Source of the DNA: Alentia gelatinosa
Lineage: Eukaryota; Annelida; Polychaeta; Phyllodocida; Polynoidae
Assembly: GCA_950022655.1 (NCBI GenBank)
Contig: OX465583.1
Location: forward strand, 63,950,306 to 64,014,305
DNA length: 64,000 bases
Direction of reading: 5' to 3'
In this document: piece after piece, positions 53,570-64,000 of the stretch
How the letters are laid out: each line of letters starts with the position of its first letter
Numbering within the stretch: position 1 is the stretch's first letter
Position numbers and translations under genes: made by a program
The notes under the pieces: generated by a model
The model's database searches: none
The model's input: the letters and a program-made list of their open reading frames with translations, nothing else
What the model was told of the DNA's origin: nothing

Positions 53570-53740
53570 ACATGTCCCAATAAACAGTGGTCCAAACCTC
53601 CCCACACACCCCAGCTCCATTCCATGGCCAACAACCATGTGTTTCCCATGGTTTCTCAGTCTCTCTGAGGCAGTAAATTCCACATGAAAAATAGTTCCTA
53701 GTCTTTTTATGACCCCAACTGACATCCTTGAGTTATTACG
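53570..53740. mobile_element. hAT-like MITE, copy 3 (right part)
   Basis: CCTCCCCACACACCCCAGCT, CATGGCCAACAACCATGTG, GACCCCAACTGACATCCTTG. The left end is missing or diverged. Confidence 0.65.
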
Positions 53741-54197
53741 AGTGCGATTCAGAGATAGGCGAGCAGCCTACTACAGAGTCTACCGTCCTACACACCACCA
53801 TCTCTGCTCCCCGCCCCCAACCCTCTCCACCCCTACCCGGAGCAGCTGGTTATTGATTGGTGGAGCTGATAGATAAAGCCCGACACGTAGGCGAGGTAAC
53901 GGCCAGGCAGCGAACACTATGGCAAACCGTTTCATCATTTACTCTTTAGTTATAAATCCGCGTGATAATAATCTAATGATAAGTGGAAACAGATTAGGCG
54001 TAAACATATGTAATTTCGAGAAAAAAAATATCAGAATTTGTGTATCTCAAATTAATGCTAATTAAATCGTGATTCCAATATGATACACTTGTAGATTCTA
54101 TTCGAGATGTTTGAAAATCAATTCAATTTATTGGAATTTCAATTAAAGATTTAGAATATTTTTGTTACTACTTATACGATTATTATCATTACTTACC

Positions 54198-54545
54198 CGA
54201 TTTTCAGGGTGTTCTTTGATAAACTGCCTATAAATGATACATGGATGAAAATCCCTGAAAACCTTGAAACCATTGGCTGGTTACCATACAAACCACTTTG
54301 AATGCATATCTAGCCCCAGGAAACGGCTTCATACTATACTCTCCCTTGTGGATATTTGGTATGACATCAAAAGGGCATAAGAGATAGGGTTCTGGTTGGA
54401 GAGCACATATACTGAAGAACCAGTCCTATGCACCAGAAGAAATAGTTAACAACGTTTTTGTAGTGTGGAGTGGCGGGGGAGTCATTGGTGCAAATGACTT
54501 GAGGGATTTTCCTCAAGGGATGCTGAAACCTTAATAATATATCGA
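54198..54545. repeat. Dispersed repeat, copy 1
   Basis: Aligns with 58650-58950: GATTTTCAGGGTGTTC, GATACATGGATGAAAATCCC, TTACCATACAAACCACTTTG, CATACTATACTCTCCC, GGTT.TGGTTGGAGAGCA, GAACCAGTCCTA. Confidence 0.75.
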
Positions 54546-54649
54546 TGAAAGACGATATTCTCCACTCTCAACCGATTAAAAACCGGCCACGTAGTTTACT
54601 GGGCCTGTCCATTGTACACTAGATCTATTCCCATGGCCGAGTATTCCCG

Positions 54650-55074
54650 GACGGTTCGGCTTAGCGGTCCAGCATGAAATGCGTCCATTCTGTACGGCGG
54701 AGAATCCAGTCCATATCTATTGAGACTGCTCATAAAGCGGGAGCCTTAGAACCCAGGGGTTCAATCCGGCATCACAGGCCGCCTCCACCCTCCAGGCCGC
54801 CGTCAAATGACCTGCAGCGAGATGGCCGTCTCGTTAGGCTCTAAGGCTGTGGGCGCACGACTAAAAGCAGCTTCCTGGCTAACTCTAGGCCCTCTCAAAA
54901 GAGGGAGAGAATTCTCTGACTACGGTCCCGCCTTTGGGGCACGCAGCAGAGTGCTCTACAGCAATCCTGTAATGCTGGGTGTTGGTCTGAACTCTGTTTT
55001 CATTTCCCACCCACCCCCCATCCGTTTTCAGTTTTGTAGGGCGTGCAAGCACGATCTAAATACATTGCTTAAAG
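54650..55074. other. G+C-richer island with tRNA-like B box
   Basis: GGGGTTCAATCCGGC (54755-54769) resembles a pol III B box, and repeated GGCCGCC motifs follow. It may be a diverged SINE. No convincing exon; the 90-codon frame at 54807 shows no known motif. Confidence 0.35.
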
Positions 55075-55305
55075 GTTAGAGTGGTCACATATACACTTTC
55101 AGGTGCATCCAGAAAACTATCCCTTCACTATCTGCGTGGATTCACTGTGATAGTGGGAAAGGAGCATCAGGGTTTTAGAGGCATGCTCAGCAGACCATGA
55201 CCAATCCCTTGAGACCGAAATACCCCATTGACCTATTGGTCCTTGATGTATTTGGATCCACGACTCAGTCAGTTGCAGAAATGGCAAGCTGACTGGGTGC
55301 TAGTG
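55075..55305 (+). repeat. Dispersed repeat, copy 2 (inverse of 1000-1255)
   Basis: AACTATCCCTTCACTATCTG, GATTCACTGTGATA, GACCATGACCAAT, CTTGATGTATTTGGATCCA, GCAAGCTGACTGGGTG match the reverse complement of 1000-1255. Confidence 0.6.
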
Positions 55306-55635
55306 GGTTACAGAAAGCTATCCATACACTGGATGTAACCCAAACCTTTTACTTGCTATTCATTTATATTGCACGCCCATCCATCAATGATGAACGTACT
55401 ATTTGCTCCTAATTTGTTATTGTGATGGTGGCCCATCCTTGAGAAGTAATACCTGAAAGTTTTGGAAGCTGGTGTGGAAACGTCACTGATTTCACCAACT
55501 CTCCTGATTTGTTGATGGAAGATGAATGTTGTTCCTGGATCAGTACCGCATCAAACATCCTAAACAACTTTGTCACCTTAACCTATGGGATATACTCCGA
55601 TGATGCATCAATTGCTCTTGTCAAATCCCTGTCTG

Positions 55636-55873
55636 TTTCGAATAAATCAAACCCAGTAATTGCCATATTAGCGGGTATAACAATAGAAACTATTTCTTTG
55701 CTCTATAGCAAAAGGGACTATTTTTCCCGTATACCATGGTTTGGAGGCCGTATACCACAGATGTGAATCCGTATTCCACAGTTATGGTATCTGACAGGTT
55801 TTATACAATGGGTAGTGGTTTACTGAGTCCCCATACATTTCCAATGGGAGCTTTGTATACGATGGATAATAAA
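55636..55873. repeat. Dispersed repeat, copy 2
   Basis: Matches 35200-35411, with a 25-bp extra piece (GATGTGAATCCGTATTCCAC) that looks like an internal duplication. Confidence 0.8.
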
Positions 55874-56869
55874 TCACATAACTGTCAGTTAGTAGAAGCA
55901 TCCGTGGTACCTAGAATTTTAGAGGGTCGCTATCACAACATCTGAGAAAGGTAATCAAAGGTTGCTCAATTTTTTCAGAAATTCTACAATATTGTGGCAC
56001 AGACGCATCTCTCAGGGTTTAGACTCCCACCTTTCAGTGGATTTCCGACCTTTTAACACATGACAAAACAATGTCATTGACGTTTTTCAACAAATTTAGA
56101 TTGATGTGGATTTTTATCAAATTCAATGAAGTAACAATTCAGATCCAAATATTCCAGAAATTTTCATTTGTCACCTTAGATATCAATAAATTCACATAGG
56201 ATTGTTGAGCCTCAGTAGAGTCCTGCCTAAAACTTTCAGCTGATAGGTTGAGAATCTGCACATCTCAGCAAGTCCACTCTTCGTACTAAATATTTCCAGT
56301 CACATGATTGACCAAAATGGGGAAAATCTAGGTTTGCAGTACCCCACCTCTGACTAGTACCAGACGACTGAGGAACCAGCTTAAGATCTAGACTGGATTC
56401 CTAATCATCCGGTAGGTGGCTCTGTGAGTTTTAAGCATTTTTGTCCTGCCCCTACTGTGAACCCTGTCTCTAGATTGATTGAAGAACTTGGAGCCACATC
56501 TTGGTTCTACCCTGTGCCCTGACAGCATCTAGGTTCTTCAGTAGAGAATGTTAGCATGAGGAGCCCATGCCGTGTAAGACAACAGGAGATCTAGGTCTGC
56601 CAATATCTCCACCCTCCTCCCCCTACAGGGAGACTCGGGTCGACTAAGATAAAAGGATGGTTGCCACACCCACATGAATGACTGGTTGATGTGCGTAGGC
56701 GAGTTTTCCATATTTACAGTCAAGATAAGAGGTCATATCGCCACGAGATCGGATACGTCAAAATAGGATTATAGTATCTGAATCTAGATTTAGAAAACGA
56801 GGCGAAAGCACTTCTGTATAAAAAAAATTTCATCTGAATCTAGTCCTCGGAACCAGATAATTGTGATAG

Positions 56870-57232
56870 AAAACATTGATGGCAGTTTTCCTGTTTCCTT
56901 AGGAAATCCTTGTTTTCATTTCACTTTATAAAATGTTGTTTTCTTGAGTAAAACAAAGAGAATATATTGGGCCCCATTCACACCGATTAAACAGTGGTTT
57001 ATACCTCCCCACGCACCCTTTCTTAAGCCATTGTAAAGTCTGGGAAGTGAAATTCGAAACTGACTGGACGTAAAATCAACCAAACCAAACCAAACCAAAC
57101 CCCACACACCCCAAACCGTGGAGATTAACTACGTGCTTTCCACGTTTTCTCAGTCTCTGAGTCAGTAAATTTAATATAAAAAATATCCCCTCTCTTTTTT
57201 TTCATGACCCCAACTTGACATCCCTGAGAAAG
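56870..57232. mobile_element. hAT-like MITE, copy 4, split by a SINE tail
   Basis: From TGATGGCAGTTTTCCTGTTT to CCAACTTGACATCCCTGAG. The CTCCCCACGCACCC and CCCCACACACCCC halves are separated by 57019-57099. Confidence 0.75.
57019..57099 (+). mobile_element. 5'-truncated SINE inserted into a MITE
   Basis: TTGTAAAGTCTGGGAAGTGA then GACTGGACGTAAAATCAACC and (CAAAC)n form the SINE tail. Flanking CCCCACGCACCC / CCCCACACACCC look like a 12-bp target duplication. Confidence 0.7.
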
Positions 57233-57364
57233 GATTATTTGTTCTGATAACTCCTCCATCGCCTCTCCATGATAAGTTTTGCGGTGGGCATATTCTCAGT
57301 ATGGTTACGTGAGGATGACATCCAATGTGTGATTATTTATAACGTTAGATAACTCTGTGTTCCT

Positions 57365-57700
57365 ATGTCAGTACGCGGAGGCCGTGCGGTCAGGCGGTGT
57401 TCTCTCTCTGACCTCGTGCTGGCTAATGAAGTTATCGAGTGTCCGGGGACTCTGTAACTCATGGTAACCCATTTGTTAAGCTAACCAAGAGCAGCCTGGT
57501 GGCTGGGCCGACTGGGCTAAGTGCTGGTGATGGGACAGAGTACTGCTTGGTACATGGAGGGCCAGGCTTGACCCCTGGATCCAATCTTCACATCTCCGAA
57601 CAGTTAAACCCTCCTGTATCATCCTCGGGCCCAGAGGTATTCTCCTGCTCTCACTTAGTCCATCGTCGAACGCACTTTACCACAAGTTAAGTGCTAATTC
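57365..57700. other. G+C-richer island, possibly SINE-derived
   Basis: GGAGGCCGTGCGGTCAGGCG, GGTGGCTGGGCCGACTGGGC and TGACCCCTGGATCC loosely resemble tRNA-derived sequence. The 83-codon frame at 57439 has no recognised domain. Undecided between exon and repeat. Confidence 0.3.
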
Positions 57701-58649
57701 CACCAAGATTTATTGGAGAGTTTCTGGTCTCTATGGAATATGTCAAAGAATATCATGCACTATTTTGATACGGTGAATGTACATGTACTGTAAAATATAC
57801 TCCATGGGCGATGATGTAAAAATGTCAGCCAATAATTATTCACTGATAGAGGTGAGATTCTGAACTGCATTTGATTCACAGCTAATGGAAAAAATGCCTC
57901 GTGAGATTACTCCACAACCCAAACTAGTGTCATATTTTCAGTGGCTACGAAACTCGTAGTTCCTTCTTAGTAATTGAGTACTATAATTACAGTAGTTGCA
58001 ATGCAAGCAACTATTCAAGCAGGCCCTTATCGTTCTGTAGTGGTAGTAGTAACACAGACTACCAACTGCAGACCTCATATAATGTCAGTGCAGGGCAACA
58101 GACCTAACTTGGCTTTGCCTCGTGAGATTACTCTACAACCAAACTCAATTTTTATTTTATTTTTTTCGGCTTGCTCTAGAGGTGTTTTTGCCACGTTGTA
58201 ACGATACAACCCAAACTCATGGCATTTTGTCAATGGCTCATTCAAGCGGTAGCTGCAACCTAGCCACTTCCACAAAAGATATTACCTATCTATGGTGAAT
58301 ATCTTAAGAACCCCTCTTCATCGCACCTACCTACTCATCCCCATCTCACCTAGAGCTCTCCGTTGTCCATGCAGCGTGGGTGTTTATAACAATATTTGGA
58401 ATGTTATCATCCCGCGAGATGAGGCACCTCATTAGATCAGGGGAATCCAGTTGCCTTGGGTTTACTAGATCAGTCTCATCTTACATATTGGAGTCAGAGT
58501 TGAAATCGGGGTTTTTGTAAAACACAGAAATATTGTCCTCACTATTTAAAAGCCTCAATAGAACCTGTGTATGTCAACCCCATATTGCTCCAGGAACCAC
58601 ATATACCCGATTTCCCTATAAATGTGTGCATCATTATTTCCATGATTTT

Positions 58650-58950
58650 CAGGGTTTTCACCGACAAGCTCCCCATAGATAATGCATGGAAGAAAATCCC
58701 TGAAATTCCTGAAACCCATAAAATGTTACCATACAAACCACTTTGAATGCATAGCTAACACCAGGAACCAGCCTCATACTACAATCTCCCATGCAAATAT
58801 TTCATTTAACATCAATAAGACATGGAAGGTAGGGCTCAGCTTGGAGAGCAAAGACTAGTACCAGTCCTACTCGTTCATTGTAGTCTGAGGAGGGGGGGGG
58901 GGGGGTTGTCCCAACAAATAAGGGATTTTCTTCATGCTGACATCCCTGTC
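58650..58950. repeat. Dispersed repeat, copy 2, with a G run
   Basis: Copy of 54198-54545; includes a G run at 58891-58907. Ends with TGCTGACATCCCTGTCC. Confidence 0.75.
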
Positions 58951-60325
58951 CTACAGCTACTGCGTGATATTTACTGTGCTACATTCATCCCCTTTTTGTA
59001 ATTGTATTCAATTCTTGTTTTAACGTCCTGCATGGTTTATGTCTTTGCCTTGAAATATATTAAAAAAAACTAAAACGAACACCCAGCTCATGCCTAAGTA
59101 AGCTCCCGTACAATATTGCTAGGGGTCATAGTTCAGAGGTCACAGGTTCTCCTTATACAGGTTACGGGGCCATGTTTTACCACTGGCCAGTCAGGCATCG
59201 GCTCAGCGCACAAGGGTCCAAGCAGAGACGGAACTAAGTGGCCAAGATACTTCATGAAATGCCAAGAGGCAATACAGAGAAATCTTGGAAAGGAACAAGT
59301 GTACACGTTAATTATCCACTCTAAAGTGGTCTGCTTACAAATCATGACCCAGGGATGATATCCGGCCTTTTGAACGCATGTGACGGTCAGAGAATGCCTT
59401 AGCTAATTATGAGGATGAGAGGTTTGGCTGAAGGGGAGAGCATAAGAAAGATCAAGAAAGACATGGAGCTAGTGAGGTAGCAATACCAAACATGTGCTGG
59501 TTAAAGGCATATCGGACAAATTATCATGTCAATTTTCTGGTAATTTAATATGATGATCTCCAAATGTTATAGAACATAGCTAATCTCTAAAACGGGAGAT
59601 TTGATTTAGAGATAGGTATTGTAATTAAATGAGATAAAAATATATAGAAATTCTGAAAAGTTATTTAGTATACATAGTAAAACCCATGTCAATCACTTAC
59701 TTTCACAAGATATAGTAAATGAGTTCCACTATACAATTAAGTTTTAGAAACTATAGGTCACCATCCTTGTTTTTTTTTTGGTCTTTTTTTTTTTTTAGAG
59801 AATTGTGGAAAACCTTCTTTTTCAGTACATTTCCTATATAAATCAGTGAAGTGTAAATATAACTATTTTTCCTTTTGGGTGAGGGTAAGATCTTAAATAT
59901 TGCTTATTTAGTATTAGAATAAATCACAATCAACAACATTGAATGCATGATCATAAAGTTGTTATCACCAAGTGGCGCCACTGCGAATTGTATGATATGC
60001 CTTTAAGGGATTTGTTGATTAAATTCCATCCAACCTCCTTTGAAAGTGCATGCTCACCAATAACCTCCTTGGTACAGCCCGATTAAGCACCATTAAATAT
60101 TCAAAAAAGGAGAAATAGGATTGCTGTTACATGTACTCTTGATGATGTTACTCGTCTTGAGGTAAATTAAACCTCGGGCGGAGAAAAAAAAACCAAAAAG
60201 AGTTGATAAAATGTCTCCGGTAGCGCCGGGAGTGACTCAACTCGAGCAGTTGTCAGGAGGTCATGACCTTAAAGGGAGTCTGCCTGTATTGACCCGAGCA
60301 AGATGACATTTTCTGTCGTTCACGG

Positions 60326-60340
60326 CTATAAATAGGACTC
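60326..60340 (+). promoter_or_regulatory. TATA-like motif without an identified gene
   Basis: GGCTATAAATAGGAC is a strong TATA consensus. The ATG at 60348 opens only a 15-codon frame. No downstream exon was recognised, so this may be a repeat promoter or chance. Confidence 0.3.
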
Positions 60341-60782
60341 CTCTTCATGAGATACGCTGCCCAGAGTCTCGTGAAAAGAAAGACGGCCATCTAGTGTGGG
60401 CCCCGTCGTGTGTGTGCTTCCTGGTTTGTTGTCTCTTTTTCCTAGAAGCCTTTTTTTTAAAACATGTATTATATTGTTTTAGGGGAATCAACTTAAAGCT
60501 TTATTTTGAACGAAAACATAAGATTTATGAATATGAATAAGTTTTCAGGTAACTGGTTTAATTTACAAGAAGTAACCTGAAAGGGTCAACCATTGTTTCC
60601 AACCTCGCCTGGTGCAAGAACATTGAATACATATATTATACATAAACAGGATTACTGTTGCTGTGTGTGATACATACGCGGTAAAATTGACGATAAGATG
60701 AACTGATGAAGGCAGAGGTTCATCTGATCTTCATTTTACCACGCATTATTCAGGTACAGTCACAGTACCTGTTTTCATATTA

Positions 60783-61332
60783 CAAGCCTCCCAGCGAAAC
60801 CTTTAAAACCTATAAAACCTATAAAAACCGATATTTTGATTCTTGAGCCTGTATTATTTCAAGGGAACCTATATAACCTATAAAAAACCGATATTTTCAC
60901 TGCCATGCAGATTGTGTTGTACAGGAAATCTTGGAAGTTAACTTGACACAAAGTTGGATTGTCAAATCACAAGAAATCCACATCGGTTTATTTAAGAGAT
61001 CATAAAAGTGTTTAAGATTCAACAGTTGGTGTTACTTCTTGCTAGGCTGGCTTGCCTTTTGGAAACTCAATACAGTATACATACTTGCTGGGTATAACGT
61101 CATGAGCCAGACATCCTGATGTCCTGCAATCTAGTACTAGGTAAATTTTTTAGAAATCAAGAACTGAAAATAAGCGATTCACTATATTTTGACTCTTATT
61201 ATGCTGAATATGTCAACCCAAAAACCTATAAAGCCGATGTTTTGGGCCTTGAAAAACCTGTAAAAACCTATATTTTGATTTTCAAAACCTATAAAAAACC
61301 TATATTGAGGAAGTGGGGCACTGGGAGGCCTG
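60783..61332. mobile_element. 0.55-kb DNA element with CAGGCCTCCCAGTG ends, copy 2 (inverted)
   Basis: The reverse complement of 45718-46259 over its whole length, with few differences (such as CAAGCCTCCCAGCG at the left end). TATTA flanks both sides. Two near-identical copies 15 kb apart in opposite orientation. Confidence 0.88.
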
Positions 61333-61667
61333 TATTATCATAAACCTTACAATAGCCATTTTTCTACCTTCACTATTGATGAGTTGTTGGGTTTCGCCAC
61401 TGTACATATCCCGTACGCCACATATGTGTTGTACAGCCATAAATATCTGATAAAAGAAATAATGCTATTTTTAATTGACTAAATGTTAATATAGATAAAT
61501 AATGCTATTGTTAATAGACTAAATGTGAAAGTAGATAACAAAAAAATCTACACTAGAGAGTGCATTGCTATTTGATCGAACTAAGAATTAGGAACGAGGC
61601 GAAGAGAGGTGTAACTTGTAAAACATAGAATGATATCAAAGTAAATAAGATAAGTAAGATATTTATA

Positions 61668-62005
61668 TAGAACGTCCTGACCATGCTGTACAAACCACAA
61701 AACGAGATGATAATTTACTGTTCATACGGAACCAGGCATTTACGCCAAGTTCCGTACGAACCGTAAATGATCATCGAGTTTTGTTGCTTGTACAAGCATG
61801 GTTGGACGTTATATATTCACTATGTACCCAACACTAGGAAAAATCCTTAATTCATTTTGGCCTAACAACTAATATTTTAGTTAACGTGTATGGGAAGGTG
61901 TTCCGTATTTTCCCGTATGGAACACTGTTCCGTACAGCATTTTTTACGTTATGTCGCGAAACGGTGCATCTTTACAGTAAATACGGCATGGGTATATAAT
62001 AAATA
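61668..62005. mobile_element. Palindromic MITE (TATAGAACGTCCTGACCATG), copy 4
   Basis: Strongly like 26495-26790: TATAGAACGTCCTGACCATG, CAAGCATGGTTGGACGTTAT, then an outer part to ACGGCATGGGTATATAATAA. Confidence 0.75.
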
Positions 62006-62840
62006 TCAATTCCGGAGTGATAAGTAAACGTTCCTGGCCTCGTAAACGACTGAGGATAGTCCACAGTCTCCCACTTGGGCAGAGCTCGAGCCCTTCCCTC
62101 ACACCAGGCAGATATAAAGCTCCTCACAAACAGGTCAACAAGTACACAGGTATTAAACTCCCATGTCCCAGTTCGGCCCACAGGTGAAACTCCGCAGCGA
62201 CCGTCAACTTCTCAACTCTTAACACACGTCCTAAAGTAGCCTCACCATATATAGAAAATCCTTTAAAAACAACATGTCTATATTTACTTTGAAAATACCA
62301 ACACCACAAGGGTAACCAGGAATATGTCTGATGTGGTTACATTGCGGCTATTGATTGTATTGTACAATGATTTAAACTCAGATGCTATAATGTCATTAAG
62401 AAGGGTTAATAGATTAGTAGCCCGTCAAGTGGCATGTTCTCATGTGGCAGGGCAATTTTCTCCCACGGTCGTTAACCCTTTGTTGCCCGAGGCTGTGGCG
62501 GCGTGATACGAGAAAAGATAGGCCAGAGCCTGGGTCGACTCGGGCCCATCCATTAGCGCTCACCCTTGTCAAGTGCCTGCATTCTTGAAGAGTTGATGCT
62601 AATTCATGCATAGTTTATAAGAGTGCAAGTGTTCCCCAATCTACTTGTCACAACGCTTAAATGTTGCTGCAGGAAAATGGTACCTCGAATAATTGTCATT
62701 GCGAACCGATGATTCATATTTAACAGAAAAAAAGGTTAAACAGCTTATGTTTTACATGTTGGTGTATTTATCTGAAATTTGCAGATATATGTTTATGCCA
62801 CCCAGTATTAAGTAATCTCGACATGGTTTATCATGGGTAT

Positions 62841-63135
62841 CATCTCACCCTGGTACTTTTTTCCCATAGACTCAACTTTGAGAACTCATACTCTACGCCC
62901 ATGGAGTATTGTAGAAAAATATTCAATGGAGGATGATGTCGCACATTTTGGGGCTGAGATAAAAATGAAATATCAATTCATAAAATTCATATTCATTTGG
63001 GTATTCATAAAATATTAATTTTGGTTTCCTATATTATCTCACTCGGCTTTACCCCCGCAACCAAAACTCATGGCATATTTATACAGAACTACATCGAGAT
63101 TTTACGATTCGAGTGTAGTTCTGGATTTATCTCAC
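62841..63135. mobile_element. Palindromic MITE (TCTCACCCTGGTACTTTTTT), copy 5
   Basis: TCTCACCCTGGTACTTTTTT, CTCATACTCTACGCCCATGG and CTCGGCTTTACCCCCGCAAC; ends at AGTTCTGGATTTATCTCACC. Confidence 0.65.
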
Positions 63136-63325
63136 CCCTTAGATACCCCTTAGATAGTATCAGAATATCGAAATAGTTCGAATATACCTAGCATATCCAA
63201 ATCACGTCATCTCACATTCACTATGCCACGGCCGTGGCGTAGTAGTGTCACTTTACGGGGGTGATCGTTGAGTATTTTTTCCTAATGTTATATCCATGGC
63301 GAAGCTTGTACCAGGGGTGAGATAA
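63135..63325. mobile_element. MITE with GTACCAGGGGTGAGATAA end
   Basis: Inverse of the 36315-36655 family: TATGCCACGGCCGTGGCGTA, GGGGGTGATCGTTGAGTAT, TGTACCAGGGGTGAGATAAT. Confidence 0.65.
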
Positions 63326-63640
63326 TGTTAATGGCTCTAGATCTCGATGCGGTTTCTTACTAATACCGTGCATACGAACACTTCTGCGTTCACCACGAAA
63401 GGGATAAAATAGACCAGACATGTTTTATTGGAATTCAATGCTCTGTAGGGCGCTGTATCGGTTGCGTGGTTGCCAAGCCTCACCTAGTCTGCCCTTAGAA
63501 AACCATTATTAAATCACATTGCTGACTGAGTCGGCGGATCTATTGATAGATGCTCCAGGAACCGAAACTCCAAATGCCACATGGTCTGAGGTTGGCTCCA
63601 TGGTAGGTTCGATGGACCACAAGTGTCCTTCCCAGTAACG

Positions 63641-63713
63641 ACCTCTCTGTCTCTGTCCCTGTCTCTGTCTCTGTCTCTGTCTCTGTCTCTGTCTCTGTCT
63701 CTGTCTCTGGCTC
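63641..63713. repeat. (CTCTGT)n microsatellite
   Basis: About 12 hexamers with one CCCTGT interruption. On minus it reads as alternating Arg-Asp or Glu-Thr in overlapping frames, which explains the low-complexity ORFs there. Confidence 0.95.
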
Positions 63714-63889
63714 CGTCAGCCCCTCCCCCCTGAGGCAAGGATCTGGGTCTGCGCTTGACTGACGCCCCATCCTACCGTGTCCACTACCAAGTCACTGGTT
63801 ACTGGACAACTCGAAGCGCAACGATTTTTTTTGATTTTTTAATAATCAATGTAGCATCGGCTTGCTAGAGAGGTATTTATGCCATGTTT

Positions 63890-64000
63890 CATTAATTCAA
63901 GCGAAACGAACCCGACCCATAGTTCTCATGAGAACTCGACCCGTTTTGGAGAACTCGACCCGCAAAGTCATGTGAGCTACAGGACGTCTTTTGTGTCCAC
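63890..64000. repeat. Possible third foldback arm (GAGAACTCGACCCG), cut by the window edge
   Basis: GAGAACTCGACCCG occurs twice (63931, 63949) beside CGAACCCGACCCATAGTTCTC. Unit length and spacing resemble the arms at 47690-48090. The other arm would be outside the window. Confidence 0.45.

Noticed and set aside
57439..57690. 83-codon frame as a gene exon
   Set aside because: It has no family resemblance; the surrounding sequence loosely looks tRNA/SINE-derived.
62124..62309. Minus-strand frames near 62.0-62.3 kb as a gene exon
   Set aside because: They look moderately complex, but the two overlapping frames show no recognisable motif and no consistent splice sites.
63514..63770. Arg-Asp or Glu-Thr repeat protein on minus
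   Set aside because: It is purely a translation of the (CTCTGT)n microsatellite.

Overview
This is a repeat-rich window of eukaryotic nuclear DNA, most likely from a bivalve or other mollusc. The evidence is interrupted genes with GT-AG introns of 0.6-10 kb, lophotrochozoan-style coding sequence, tRNA-Thr-headed SINEs ending in GACGTTAAATCAAACCAAAC, and a very heavy load of short non-autonomous DNA transposons. The species cannot be named from the sequence. Most open frames are noise. Three real protein-coding genes were rebuilt exon by exon from splice sites, phase continuity and recalled family conservation.

Layout: (1) 533-15229, minus strand: the first six coding exons (about 313 codons) of GBA2, non-lysosomal glucosylceramidase; the rest lies beyond the left edge. 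(2) About 15230-19306: a head-to-head interval with a perfect CRE palindrome (TGACGTCA) 18 bp upstream of the GBA2 start codon. (3) 19311-33883, plus strand: complete eight-coding-exon RGP1 (394 aa), subunit of the RIC1-RGP1 exchange factor for RAB6. GBA2 and RGP1 are also head-to-head neighbours in human, so the pair looks like old conserved microsynteny. (4) 33884-38114: a convergent intergenic stretch of repeats. (5) 38115-48635, minus strand: complete ten-exon TPGS2 (322 aa), tubulin polyglutamylase complex subunit 2, with an extra acidic, frame-preserving exon. (6) 48636-64000: no convincing gene; decayed LINE pieces, MITEs, duplicated blocks and G+C-richer islands.

The introns and spacers hold at least a dozen repeat families: a piggyBac-like TTAA element, two pogo-like elements, a 0.55-kb element with CAGGCCTCCCAGTG ends, many palindromic MITEs, SINEs, LINE 3' fragments, a possible solo LTR and several minisatellites. 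The most unusual are foldback elements whose arms are arrays of a short unit (GGACGCCTTGAGCCT in one family, GAGAACTGAGCC in another, possibly GAGAACTCGACCCG in a third). The first family carries a telomere-like TTAGGG core and occurs three times around GBA2/RGP1. A hammerhead-like RNA motif lies in RGP1 intron 5, and a 12-copy 65-bp array directly abuts a GBA2 splice acceptor.

The three genes act in separate processes (glucosylceramide turnover, Golgi Rab activation, tubulin glutamylation). Only GBA2 and RGP1 appear linked, through a shared promoter region.
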